Counted from the first letter of the stretch, positions 1 through 7,944 are shown. The stretch: DNA of 19,121 nucleotides from Methanobacteriota archaeon (GCA_009936765.1 JAACDL010000048.1:1-19121), one strand, 5' to 3'. The notes: generated from the letters alone by a model not told the origin. A program made the numbers and translations.

Positions 1-477
1 TAACTGGTTGTATTGCATTGCATTCTCTTCATCCCAATCATTGACTGGAACTGTACCATTCCACCAAACTCCGTTATCCAAGACGGAGGTCGACGAGGAT
101 AGGTCCCAATTTGACGGCTGGAGGTAGTTGTATTCTTGCAAATTCGAGAAACCATCTCCATCTGGATCTCCGATTGCACCATCGGAATTACTGCTCGAAA
201 GAGGGTCTAATCCGTACTGCCATTCCCAGCCATCCGGTAGTTGATCGTTGTCAGAATCCCAATCATTAGGCTGAGTATTAATGAGGTACTCAAGCCCGTA
301 AGTAAGACCATCTCCATCTTGGTCTGTAGCAGCAAGGGCTGTGAATGATACGAATTCGATAGATGCAATTGTAGACAGCAACATCAGTAGTGCAAGTCCT
401 ACTGACTTGAACTTCTTTTCGTCTAACTCTCTAAGGAGTTGGGGACGCGCTGACAGATGGATGGAGGACATACGCAT
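1..477 (-). CDS. Secreted/surface protein with Ca-binding TSP3-like repeats (partial, C-terminus off window)
   Basis: Not a recognised named protein. Reading the minus strand from an ATG at 477 gives 159 uninterrupted codons to the window edge, so only the N-terminus is present. Residues about 1-50 have a basic stretch (RPQLLRELDEKKFK), then a hydrophobic segment (VGLALLMLLSTIASIEFVSF) ending in ALAA, which reads as an export signal. Immediately after it come Asp-rich loops DQDGDGLTYGLEYL, DSDNDQLPDGWEW and GDPDGDGFSNLQEY. These match the DxDxDG calcium-binding pattern of thrombospondin type 3-like repeats in archaeal and bacterial surface proteins. A second in-frame ATG lies at 471, and an in-frame stop about 24 nt upstream of 477 limits extension. 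It is the last of three same-strand exported proteins. Role inferred: extracellular or wall-associated, function unknown. Confidence 0.8.
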   Translation of the reverse strand, partial: MRMSSIHLSARPQLLRELDEKKFKSVGLALLMLLSTIASIEFVSFTALAATDQDGDGLTYGLEYLINTQPNDWDSDNDQLPDGWEWQYGLDPLSSSNSDGAIGDPDGDGFSNLQEYNYLQPSNWDLSSSTSVLDNGVWWNGTVPVNDWDEENAMQYNQL

Positions 478-550
478 GGCTAACACCAACACTAGGGGTT
501 ACTCAAAGGCTATTAAGGCAAATGGAACAATGTTCATACATAATTATGTC

Positions 551-572
551 AAAACTCTCCCCTGCGGGGAGA
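551..572 (-). terminator. Hairpin plus T-run downstream of the NEW3-like surface protein gene
   Basis: Read on the minus strand, a 7-bp perfect stem TCTCCCC/GGGGAGA closes a three-base GCA loop (556-572) and is followed at once by GTTTT. It starts 21 nt after the TGA of the gene ending at 594. The position and U-run suit a transcription terminator. Archaeal termination depends mainly on the U-run, so the stem may serve another role. It belongs to a family of three similar hairpins in this window. Confidence 0.45.
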
Positions 573-593
573 TGTATCGATGAAATGTTGAGT

Positions 594-3491
594 TCAAAGG
601 TCTTCTAAATCATCAAGAAGTTCCAAGTCATCTTCAAAATCATCTTCATCTGTAACAATATCTGGAATATCTTCGAGTTGATCACTTACCATTTGATTGG
701 TAAACTCTTCCTCTTCGAATGCTGCGAATTCTCTAGCAGAGGTTTGCCCCCTTCGATAAATTGCGAGGAATACAACAAGGAGTATTCCCACGTAAAGTCC
801 GATGGTTTGGGGGCTTTCAAAGTCTAGAGCGGCATTAGTGATACATGAGAATCCTTCACATGCGGTCGAGAACACAAATTGAGGTGTTTGCTTGAGTGTG
901 TTTGTGCTTACTTCACTGTCTAGGGGTTCAACCGATAGTACGACGATTGCATCTTTCCCTCCAACTAAATCCTCTGAGGATCTTAGAATCAAAGTAAATT
1001 CGCTAGTTGTAAATGCTGGAATCTCGAGCAAGATTGTATTACCTTGCTGAGTTGAACCGCTAGTTGAGAAACTTGCAGACCACCCAGATGGTAGAGATTG
1101 TGCGGAGATAATTACGTCTAATTCGACGTTATTTGAATTCTCCACACGGAATTCTACATTTTGTTCAGAACCAGGCAGGAAAGGAGTAATTTCTGTAATT
1201 CTTTCGACAAAGATTCGGCCAGGCTTGACTTCTTCTTCAACAATTATCTCTAATGGCAAATCGAAGTATCTTGGGTCTCCTTCGGACACTTCTTCTGTAA
1301 TTCGGAGGTATAACGTGTGGTTGTTAGCAAGTACTTGGTCTCGCATATCGATTGTTACTTCAATGTCACCTTGTGAATCTGGCATTAGTTGAATAGCCAC
1401 TACATCTGCACCATCATCGCCCTGAATGGAATAATCCCATGTACCGTATGCTGGGTCTCCTGTGTCGTTATTGGTATTTTTATCGAGCTTGTCAGGAGAG
1501 ATAATTCTCCAAGTGTTTTCAGTACCTCCGTCAGTACTATCTGTTATTCTGACATCGAAGGATACGGTTGAACCTGGCGCCACAGGACCAACACTTCCAA
1601 TTTCTTGCCCGTCAGAATCCGAGATTACTTCAGCAAGGATTCCAAAGGTACGATGGACTGTGAATGAAACTGACGAACTTTGTTGGTCATCACCTGCGCT
1701 GAAACAAATTATAGTGAATAAACCAATATCTACATCATCCCTGTTTGATGGAGGATAAATCTTCATCATCAGAGATAGGGTTTCATGAGATCCAATGTCC
1801 GGCGTCAAAGAATATGGACCGGATGTCTGCAATTCTGTGCCTGTATCATTGTCGAAGAATGTGTAAGTCCAACTAGAACTTGGTGCATCTTCAACTTTCA
1901 ACCTATAGGTATCTGTATCGAAACCTGCATTGAATAAATCGAGGTAAAAGGGTTCACCTGGAATCGACATATCAGAATCAATGTAATGTGATAATGTTTC
2001 ATCGAAGGCATCGGGTCGGTTAGAGTCGGCAATCTGTATTTGATGCTCCTCATCTTCGTAGATGTTCAGCCTAGGAGGTGCGAATACTCCTACTTCTTCT
2101 ACATCCATTACTATTGTCTCTATTACTACCTCTTCGCGAATATTGTCTTCATTTTCTACGAATCCACGAGCCCATACTTCAATTCGATCAGGGGCAGTAG
2201 AAAGGTCGCTATCAGGCGCATCTATGGAAAGCGTAGCAATCTTGAATGAACCTCCACCATTGAGTGAATATCCGCCTGGCTGATCCCAAATCGGTGCCGA
2301 CCAAGTTGATGGTAATGATGTGAATAATTCAAACTCGACATCCATTTGAATACCAGCAGAACCTGTGTGCTCCACCATGAATTCAATGCTGCTTCTCTGA
2401 CCAGGAGCAATCAATACGTTATCAGATTGATCAACAGGTAGTGAGAGATACATTCCGTACTCCATGAAGTCGATACCAACGTGGCGATAAACCACTACGT
2501 GTCCTTGAACATCGGTTATCTCTAGAGAGAGATTATAGTGGCCAGGTGCCATTCCAGAATCATAAGTCCAAGTATAGTTTCCAACCAAACCATTGTTGTC
2601 TAACCTTAGGTCGTCATCTTCAAACTCTTTGTCGAATACTGAATTAGTACCCGATGGAGTTGAAAGAACTAGGTTGACTGAATTGATGTCATCCCTGCCG
2701 AATGCATCACGAACATCGACAGAAAACTGGATTGTTCTGAAATCAGGCCTATGGTTTGGAGACCATTCTAATTGTTCAGCATCGGTCCAGATTCCTCCAG
2801 ATGCGTGAACTCTAACGCTCGAATCAGAAAGTGCATTAGCTTTCATGGAGATTCTTGAAAAACCATTTGTCTGTTCAACATCGCCATAGGCAACTAGAAC
2901 CTCACATTCACCACTTTGACCAATTCCACCACTTTGCCCTTCACATGAAGCAGAACCGTCGATTTGGAGTCTTAGTTGTGCACCTTGTTCTACTTTGAAT
3001 CCATCTTCTGGAATATCGAAGAACACTTCATTCAGTGTCCATGAACAATCGCTGTTAAACAAACCACTGTTACATGGATCGTCTAAGGTCATAGTCTCGG
3101 TGTAAGTTGGGCCTCCAACTGAATTCAAAGTGAAGGTCAGGTCTGCTGTAGCCTGCTCTTGCCCCTTGAATTGAAGGTAAATATACAAGTGGACCTCAGT
3201 AGCACTCCCCTGCCCATAAATAGTCAAATCACTAATCATATCAGGAGAACGGAATTCTACTCCAGAAAGTATGTTCGCTTCTTTGTGAGCGCCTTCTGGT
3301 TCCATGGTTGTAATCTCACCATCTCCGCCGGAATCACCTTCTTCATCTAGGTACAAATTGTAGGTTTCTAGATTTGCTGGAACCTGCTTGACAGCCGTCT
3401 CCTGTTCGAGAGTTTCAAACTCTACAACAGGAAGACCTGAAGATAGCATCAACAGCAACACGAGGACAGGAACAAAACGTGATTTTAGCAT
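594..3491 (-). CDS. Large type I membrane/surface protein with NEW3-like beta domains and acidic tail
   Basis: A 965-residue protein from the ATG at 3491; TTG and GTG codons in frame just upstream (3500, 3497) are alternative starts. Residues 1-20 (basic MLKSR, then a hydrophobic stretch) form a signal peptide. The long ectodomain is beta-rich. Late segments such as VENSNNVELDVII followed by LPSGWSASF resemble NEW3/CARDB-type Ig-like domains, and an earlier LPSTWSAPIW and SSSWTYTF suggest the same unit repeats. A few Cys pairs (CNSGLFNSDC, CEGFSC) could form disulfides. Near the C-terminus is one membrane segment (IGLYVGILLVVFLAIYRR), then a ~50-residue tail ending in a dense Asp/Glu run, inferred to be cytoplasmic. 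No catalytic motif is visible. It lies between two other exported proteins on the same strand, and its function is unknown; attachment, scaffold or substrate binding are guesses. Confidence 0.85.
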   Translation of the reverse strand: MLKSRFVPVLVLLLMLSSGLPVVEFETLEQETAVKQVPANLETYNLYLDEEGDSGGDGEITTMEPEGAHKEANILSGVEFRSPDMISDLTIYGQGSATEVHLYIYLQFKGQEQATADLTFTLNSVGGPTYTETMTLDDPCNSGLFNSDCSWTLNEVFFDIPEDGFKVEQGAQLRLQIDGSASCEGQSGGIGQSGECEVLVAYGDVEQTNGFSRISMKANALSDSSVRVHASGGIWTDAEQLEWSPNHRPDFRTIQFSVDVRDAFGRDDINSVNLVLSTPSGTNSVFDKEFEDDDLRLDNNGLVGNYTWTYDSGMAPGHYNLSLEITDVQGHVVVYRHVGIDFMEYGMYLSLPVDQSDNVLIAPGQRSSIEFMVEHTGSAGIQMDVEFELFTSLPSTWSAPIWDQPGGYSLNGGGSFKIATLSIDAPDSDLSTAPDRIEVWARGFVENEDNIREEVVIETIVMDVEEVGVFAPPRLNIYEDEEHQIQIADSNRPDAFDETLSHYIDSDMSIPGEPFYLDLFNAGFDTDTYRLKVEDAPSSSWTYTFFDNDTGTELQTSGPYSLTPDIGSHETLSLMMKIYPPSNRDDVDIGLFTIICFSAGDDQQSSSVSFTVHRTFGILAEVISDSDGQEIGSVGPVAPGSTVSFDVRITDSTDGGTENTWRIISPDKLDKNTNNDTGDPAYGTWDYSIQGDDGADVVAIQLMPDSQGDIEVTIDMRDQVLANNHTLYLRITEEVSEGDPRYFDLPLEIIVEEEVKPGRIFVERITEITPFLPGSEQNVEFRVENSNNVELDVIISAQSLPSGWSASFSTSGSTQQGNTILLEIPAFTTSEFTLILRSSEDLVGGKDAIVVLSVEPLDSEVSTNTLKQTPQFVFSTACEGFSCITNAALDFESPQTIGLYVGILLVVFLAIYRRGQTSAREFAAFEEEEFTNQMVSDQLEDIPDIVTDEDDFEDDLELLDDLEDL

Positions 3492-3556
3492 GCGCACCAA
3501 TATACCGTCTGCGCTCGGGTGTTAAACCGTTTTGCACGGATTGCATCCTAGGACAG

Positions 3557-3571
3557 TCACCCTACGGGTGA
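3557..3571 (-). other. Triloop hairpin just after the YHYH gene stop codon
   Basis: A perfect 6-bp stem TCACCC/GGGTGA with loop GTA on the minus strand begins two bases after the TGA at 3574-3576. No T-run follows, so it is a weaker terminator candidate than the hairpin at 556-572. A role in mRNA 3'-end protection or processing is possible. It shares the CCC-TNC-GGG core (plus-strand reading) with the hairpins at 556-572 and 6985-6999. Confidence 0.4.
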
Positions 3572-3573
3572 AA

Positions 3574-5988
3574 TCATTTACGCCGAATTGACCATGCAGT
3601 AGCCCCACAAAGACCGATAATTAGCAAGACCATTGGGTCGAAAGTCCAGTTATCCACGCTCGACATCTCCGACTGACCACCAGGGCCGCCTTCACACCCT
3701 TCTGGAGGAGGGCCTATACCCGGGCCCCAAGTCTCTCCAAACCCTTCACAGTCGCCGCCGCCGCCACCATTGCCATTCCCGCCATTGCTAGACATATCGG
3801 CTTCCCCATGATAACAGATCAAGAAGTAAGGGAATCCCATGTCACCATCTCCATTTTGCATGGTTGTATGGTAATGATAGATTCCTTGAGGGAAATCCGG
3901 AGTTGGACCGAAATGGCCGTTGCAGACATCTAGATCGCCTAATCCTTCAGTAAACTTGTAGTCATCAATGCCATTGTAGCCAGTCTCGCCGTCCTTCAAT
4001 TCATAGGAGCTCTTCATTTCTACAATACTCATATTGTCATCATACCCCCAGAACCCATAAATCGGATACCCGTCATAAGCAACTCCAATTACTTTGGAAT
4101 GATTACCGTCATAGGTATTCTGTGCAATTACTTGAGGATTTGACATGTCGTAATCATCCTTGATATTTTCACCATCTTTAGGATGCCAATGCATACAATT
4201 TGAATCAGCATGGTAATGATATGTTCCACCCATTGCATTGTGACCGTGACAAATCCCCAAATCGATAGGCTGGCGGTCTTCAACAAATGCTCCATGTTCG
4301 GCCGCTACAGCATCGCCGCCCGGGCCATCTTCAGGCCCATATAGCGGGACACCGTTAATGGCAACAGCAATCGAACCGCGTGCAGGAGCGCACTCGTATG
4401 CTCCGTTAGATTCTGGACAATCGGTGCTGTCGTGCCCACCGGTTGTGTCATTTGTAGGGGACCGAGGTATAGACCAAACATAGTTTTGCTCGCTAGTACA
4501 ATCTCCACCCTGAGTACAAGCCAACATTGATTCAAAATCATGATTTGGTATCCCGTTTGTTGTGATTATCAAATGAGTTTCATTGAGAGTGATAGATACC
4601 TCACACTGGAAATTGTCATCTCCGTTCGTATCTAAATCGTCAACACTCGGTCTGTCCTCAGCACTTTGACACTGGAAAAAGTCCATCCAAAACTGTGCCA
4701 AATCTGTAGCATCATAACCTAATTCAATTACGCTTAATACGACACTAGCAGTTCCTGAACCTGCAGAATTATTTGCATAAACTGTAAATGTGGTTTCAGA
4801 CAATAATTCAGTTGGAATTCCGCTAATTCTCCCGGACATATTATCGAAGGATAAACCAGTTGGCAATTCAGGATTAATTTCCATTGACTCGATGTGTCCA
4901 CCAATACTAGAGAAAGTGATTTCCGCCATCTCAGTACCGTTAGTAAGGGACTGTGAAACTGTGTAAGGAGTTATTTCAGGAGTTGTAATTACTGCAGTTA
5001 ATACAAGCGTCTCTTTACAGAAATCTTCACCGTCATCAACATAAAATTCGATAGTAAAACCACCGATAACATCTGGTGTGAATTCGGCTATCAAGTTTGA
5101 CGGGTTTACAATTTGTGCAGTAGAGTTTTCTGGCCTTTCAATTACTTGCCACGATGGATTCTGAAGTGAGTCTCCATCTGCATCTGCAGAATTACTAGCA
5201 TCAAGATAGACTAACTCATTAACATCAGAACTCAAATCGTCACCAACATCACAAGACGGAGGGGTATTCTCACCGGTATTGTTAGAGTTTTGATCATATT
5301 CACAACTCCCATCATCATCAGTGGCCTCTGAATTGTAATTATTTGCAGATTCATCAGTACAACCTGTAACTTCATCGGAATCTAAAACACCATCATCGTC
5401 TTGGTCAAAATCACAACTACCATCATCATTCGTTGCATTTGAATTATAATTATTAGCAGTGCTATTAGTACAGCCGTCGATTAATTCTGCAGTAATTAAT
5501 ATGGTAATATTCTCAGACCAGGTGTCTTCTGGCAGATTATGAGCTCTAAATGTGATAGAGATATCTTGGCTTCGATCTTCTACTTCAGGCGCAAAACTCC
5601 AGGCACCATTCATGTCTGTAGCCAAATTATCTCCACTTGAAATTCCTTCAGCAGATTCCATTACCCAATTTATCCGAACTTCCATTGGGTGGTCATGAAT
5701 CACATTCCCTGCAATAAACTGGTCCCCATCCACATCTACAAGAATTGCTTCTAAAACTGGGTCCGCGTGAAGGTGCTTTGTATGATCAATCACATCTTCG
5801 TCTGAACTATCGATACAGTCTTCGAAACCGTTATTTTGTAAATCCGCGGATATTTCATCTCCATTATCGCAAACAAAAACGGCATCTTCTGCATCTTTAG
5901 TTTCCTCGTTAGTGTTGTCTATTGCGATATACCCAACTATTGAAAATACCAAAATCCCGATTAATGCAATCGGAGCCGCCTTACTCAT
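3574..5988 (-). CDS. Membrane-anchored multidomain YHYH protein
   Basis: An 804-residue exported mosaic. Residues 1-23 form an N-terminal hydrophobic segment. Residues 38-64 (FVCDNGDEI ... CIDSSDE) look like an LDL-receptor class A motif. Two 21-residue repeats, GCTN...NDDGSC (172-192) and GCTD...DDDGSC (209-229), flank an Asp-rich DQDDDGVLDSDE linker. Residues 244-335 resemble a PKD-like domain and 338-422 a putative Ig (He_PIG) domain with LPTGLSFD and ISGIPTE. Residues about 465-727 form a YHYH domain with GVPLYGPED, TYHYHAD (YHYH 590-593), GVAYDGYPIYG and IYHYHTT (704-707). A Gly-rich linker leads to a membrane segment (782-800) ending in RRK. The YHYH family has no firmly established activity that I know; its His clusters suggest metal binding (inference). 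A TATA-like box 25 nt upstream suggests a leaderless mRNA starting near the ATG at 5988. Confidence 0.88.
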   Translation of the reverse strand: MSKAAPIALIGILVFSIVGYIAIDNTNEETKDAEDAVFVCDNGDEISADLQNNGFEDCIDSSDEDVIDHTKHLHADPVLEAILVDVDGDQFIAGNVIHDHPMEVRINWVMESAEGISSGDNLATDMNGAWSFAPEVEDRSQDISITFRAHNLPEDTWSENITILITAELIDGCTNSTANNYNSNATNDDGSCDFDQDDDGVLDSDEVTGCTDESANNYNSEATDDDGSCEYDQNSNNTGENTPPSCDVGDDLSSDVNELVYLDASNSADADGDSLQNPSWQVIERPENSTAQIVNPSNLIAEFTPDVIGGFTIEFYVDDGEDFCKETLVLTAVITTPEITPYTVSQSLTNGTEMAEITFSSIGGHIESMEINPELPTGLSFDNMSGRISGIPTELLSETTFTVYANNSAGSGTASVVLSVIELGYDATDLAQFWMDFFQCQSAEDRPSVDDLDTNGDDNFQCEVSITLNETHLIITTNGIPNHDFESMLACTQGGDCTSEQNYVWSIPRSPTNDTTGGHDSTDCPESNGAYECAPARGSIAVAINGVPLYGPEDGPGGDAVAAEHGAFVEDRQPIDLGICHGHNAMGGTYHYHADSNCMHWHPKDGENIKDDYDMSNPQVIAQNTYDGNHSKVIGVAYDGYPIYGFWGYDDNMSIVEMKSSYELKDGETGYNGIDDYKFTEGLGDLDVCNGHFGPTPDFPQGIYHYHTTMQNGDGDMGFPYFLICYHGEADMSSNGGNGNGGGGGDCEGFGETWGPGIGPPPEGCEGGPGGQSEMSSVDNWTFDPMVLLIIGLCGATAWSIRRK
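5302..5475 (-). repeat. Two-copy GCTD-x-NYN-DDGSC coding repeat
   Basis: Two 63-nt coding copies, 5413-5475 and 5302-5364, lie 111 nt apart within the YHYH gene. Each encodes a 21-residue unit starting GCT, with a central ANNYNS and ending DDGSC. Each has exactly two Cys that could form one disulfide. The linker between them is a Ca-binding-like Asp-rich loop. This is a protein-domain repeat, not a CRISPR or mobile repeat. Confidence 0.75.
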
Positions 5989-6119
5989 GAATTGAAATAT
6001 CTGCAGAAGAATTTAATCCCTTGGTAGTCATGTCCTAGAGTTATATTCTGAGATACTTGTTGAATCTGGCCATTTGTCCCGACTCATTGATAAATTGTAA
6101 GCCTCGCCGATTGATTGAC
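5989..6119. promoter_or_regulatory. Divergent promoter gap between the YHYH gene and tRNA-Leu
   Basis: This 131-bp AT-rich gap serves two outward transcripts. On the minus strand a TTAAAT element (about 6010-6016) is centred 25 nt from the YHYH ATG, the spacing expected of an archaeal TATA box for a leaderless mRNA. On the plus strand ATAAATT (6090-6096) is centred 27 nt before the tRNA 5' end, the usual TATA position for an archaeal tRNA gene. Both are assignments by spacing and composition only. No ORF is evident. Confidence 0.5.
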
Positions 6120-6205
6120 GCAGGGGTTGCCGAGTTGGTCAAAGGCGCCGGGCTTAAGATCCGGTCTCGATGGGTTCGTGAGTTCGAATCTCACCCCCTG
6201 CACCA
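6120..6205 (+). tRNA. tRNA-Leu (anticodon UAA), CCA encoded
   Basis: A full class II cloverleaf can be drawn. The acceptor pairs GCAGGGG (6120-6126) with CCCCTGC (6195-6201). The D stem is GCC/GGC around GAGTTGGTCAAA. The anticodon stem CCGGG/TCCGG (6148-6152, 6160-6164) carries loop CTTAAGA with anticodon TAA at 6155-6157, decoding UUA. A 13-nt variable arm (6165-6177) is typical of leucine tRNAs. The T arm is GTGAG-TTCGAAT-CTCAC. The discriminator is A6202, also typical of Leu, and CCA (6203-6205) is genomically encoded. No intron is present. The CCA end directly abuts the stop codon of the convergent SDR gene (TAA read from 6208-6206). Confidence 0.97.
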
Positions 6206-6925
6206 TTAAGTTAGAGACCATCCACCGTCTACAGGTAATATGAAACCTGTAATGTAAGAAGCATCTGCGAGGAATTTCACAGCCCCTGCAATGTCTTCTG
6301 GAGTACCTGCTCTCCCAAGTGGAACTTTTTCTAGGATTTTCTCAAACCTTTCTTTCTCCCATGCAGCAGCTAAGATGGCACCAGGCGCTATCCCATTTAC
6401 CCTTATTTCAGGAGCTAATTCTCCTGCTAGATTAATCAATAGTTGACGCAGTGCTGCCTTGGTAGCAGTATAGTGAGCCAACTCCTCCCAAGCATGGTCC
6501 CAACTGGTGTCAACCATACCAATTACACTACCTTTTTTGGCCTTCAATTTTGGTACTAAACCTTGAGTTATGAAAAATGGGGCATCAAGGTGGATTGAGG
6601 AGAATCGACGTAACTCTTGCGGAGTAACTGTGGCGAAGTCTTCTTGATTATAGATTGAGGCATTGTGGACAAGTAGGTCAATACCTCCTGCTTCTTCCAC
6701 TAATTCATGATCATGAATCTCTTCGATAATCCTGAATAACTCTTCATCATTCGAAAGGTCTCCTGAAACAATTGCACCTTTCCCTCTCTTTATCAAATGT
6801 TTAGCCTGTGTTACGGAACGATTGCAATGGATTATCACAGCCCATCCTTCATCGATTAGCATATTGGTTATTGCCGCGCCAATTCGCCTAGCCCCGCCGG
6901 TAATTACAGCCACTCGCATAAACAT
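6206..6925 (-). CDS. Short-chain dehydrogenase/reductase, pteridine-reductase-like
   Basis: A ~239-residue NAD(P)H-dependent SDR. The Rossmann start ITGGARRIG (residues 8-16) has the Arg-Arg found in pteridine reductases (PTR1/FolM type), which favours NADPH. HNAS (87-90) stands for the usual NNAG. The catalytic set appears to be D139 (VDTS), Y152 and K156 (YTATK). The 13-residue Asp-to-Tyr gap equals that of PTR1 (D181/Y194/K198 as I recall it), where Asp replaces the usual Ser. VNGIAPG and ITGFILPVDGG are normal C-terminal SDR signatures. A role in reducing a dihydropterin/dihydrofolate-like substrate is inferred; a fatty-acyl or sugar reductase cannot be excluded. The start at 6925 gives a family-typical N-terminus; M at 6919 or a GTG at 6982 are alternatives. 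It is divergent from lipA and convergent with the tRNA. Confidence 0.85.
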   Translation of the reverse strand: MFMRVAVITGGARRIGAAITNMLIDEGWAVIIHCNRSVTQAKHLIKRGKGAIVSGDLSNDEELFRIIEEIHDHELVEEAGGIDLLVHNASIYNQEDFATVTPQELRRFSSIHLDAPFFITQGLVPKLKAKKGSVIGMVDTSWDHAWEELAHYTATKAALRQLLINLAGELAPEIRVNGIAPGAILAAAWEKERFEKILEKVPLGRAGTPEDIAGAVKFLADASYITGFILPVDGGWSLT

Positions 6926-6984
6926 TGGAAACCGAGTTTGGACTTGAATGCTCGTAAACTCCCATAGCGACTCTTTTTGCACTC

Positions 6985-6999
6985 CATCCCTTCGGGATG
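6985..6999. other. Triloop hairpin in the SDR/lipA divergent gap
   Basis: Perfect inverted repeat CATCCC-TTC-GGGATG lying 15 nt before the lipA ATG (7015), just upstream of its SD-like AGGGGAGAGG. The 91-bp gap between the SDR and lipA starts must hold both promoters, so this element falls in the lipA leader or core promoter. A regulator site or a leader hairpin that gates the SD are both possible. Its core matches the hairpins at 556-572 and 3557-3571. Confidence 0.4.
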
Positions 7000-7014
7000 T
7001 TTAGGGGAGAGGTC

Positions 7015-7944
7015 ATGACAGTGCGCAAATTGACTATGGCCAAGGCTAGAACTCGCCTTCCTGAATGGTTCCGTACAAGGCTTCCAACAGGTGAATTACA
7101 AAAGAAATTCAACGAAACTAAGGATACTGTAACCGACAATATGCTCCATACTGTTTGTCAAGAAGCACGCTGCCCGAATATTCACGAGTGTTGGGCGGCA
7201 AAAGATGCCACATTCATGGTGGCAGGCCAAGAATGTACTAGAGGATGCAGATTTTGTGCAGTTGGAACTATCAAAAGACCACCTCCTCTTGATGAAAATG
7301 AACCTGCGAGTTTAGCAGATGCAATCTCCACCATGGGACTAAATCATGCTGTAATAACCGTGGTAAATCGTGATGATTTACCAGATAGCGGTGCGGCGCA
7401 TTACAGGAAATGTCTAGAAGCAGTTAGAGAGAGAACTCCTGAAGTTACTCTCGAATTATTGTGTAGTGATTTAGCAGGAGACCACAAAGCGCTATATTCG
7501 TTACTGGATGGATTAGAATTGGAAGTATTTGCTCACAACGTAGAGTGTGTTCCAAGATTAGATTCTGTAGTTAGAGATGCAAGGGCGTCGTTTGAACAAT
7601 CGATTGGCATTTTGGTAGAAGCTAAAAGATTGCGACCAGACATATTGACCAAGTCTTCAATCATGGTGGGATTGGGAGAGACTGATGATGAAATTATTGA
7701 GGCATTGCAACTTCTCAGAGATGCAGATGTTGATCTAGTCACTATCGGGCAATACCTAGCGCCAAGCCCGAACCACTTAGCGGTTGATAGATTCCTAGAG
7801 CCAGCACAATTTGACGAATGGAGTTCTCATATCGAAGAGATTGGATTTTTAGGTTGGGCATGCGGCCCACTGGTTAGGTCGTCTTACCGAGCAGGCGACT
7901 TGCTAGCCAAGGCATCAGCAAGGCTTAGAACATACATGGAGTGA
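7015..7944 (+). CDS. lipA: Lipoyl synthase LipA
   Basis: Radical-SAM enzyme (309 residues) that inserts two sulfurs into protein-bound octanoyl chains to make the lipoyl cofactor. Both [4Fe-4S] sites are visible. The auxiliary CX4CX5C cluster is C48, C53, C59 (VCQEARCPNIHECWA), and the SAM-binding CX3CX2C is C74, C78, C81 (ECTRGCRFC). The C-terminal VRSSYRAG contains the family's RSSY motif, whose Ser ligates the auxiliary cluster. The ATG at 7015 is preferred over one at 6997 because AGGGGAGAGG lies just upstream and the resulting N-terminus (ending in LPEWFRTRLPTG) fits the family. It is the first gene of a five-gene operon whose E2 subunit is its likely substrate; its stop TGA overlaps the SD of the next gene. 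The partner octanoyltransferase LipB is encoded at 17731. Confidence 0.97.
   Translation: MTVRKLTMAKARTRLPEWFRTRLPTGELQKKFNETKDTVTDNMLHTVCQEARCPNIHECWAAKDATFMVAGQECTRGCRFCAVGTIKRPPPLDENEPASLADAISTMGLNHAVITVVNRDDLPDSGAAHYRKCLEAVRERTPEVTLELLCSDLAGDHKALYSLLDGLELEVFAHNVECVPRLDSVVRDARASFEQSIGILVEAKRLRPDILTKSSIMVGLGETDDEIIEALQLLRDADVDLVTIGQYLAPSPNHLAVDRFLEPAQFDEWSSHIEEIGFLGWACGPLVRSSYRAGDLLAKASARLRTYME

Noticed and set aside
341..583. 80-codon plus-strand open frame at the left edge
   Set aside because: It lies antisense to the signal peptide of the Ca-binding surface protein, whose opposite frame has coherent Asp-rich repeats.
3499..3504. TATATT on the minus strand as a TATA box for the NEW3-like gene
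   Set aside because: It is centred only about 10 nt before the ATG at 3491, too close for an archaeal TATA box unless translation starts downstream.
5302..5475. Possible CRISPR-like or mobile direct repeat
   Set aside because: Only two copies, in frame within a gene, encoding a known type of Cys-paired protein repeat; no spacers or further copies.
6120..6205. tRNA-Leu as an integration attachment site
   Set aside because: No integrase, no partial tRNA duplicate and no foreign gene cluster is seen downstream; the neighbours are core metabolic genes.
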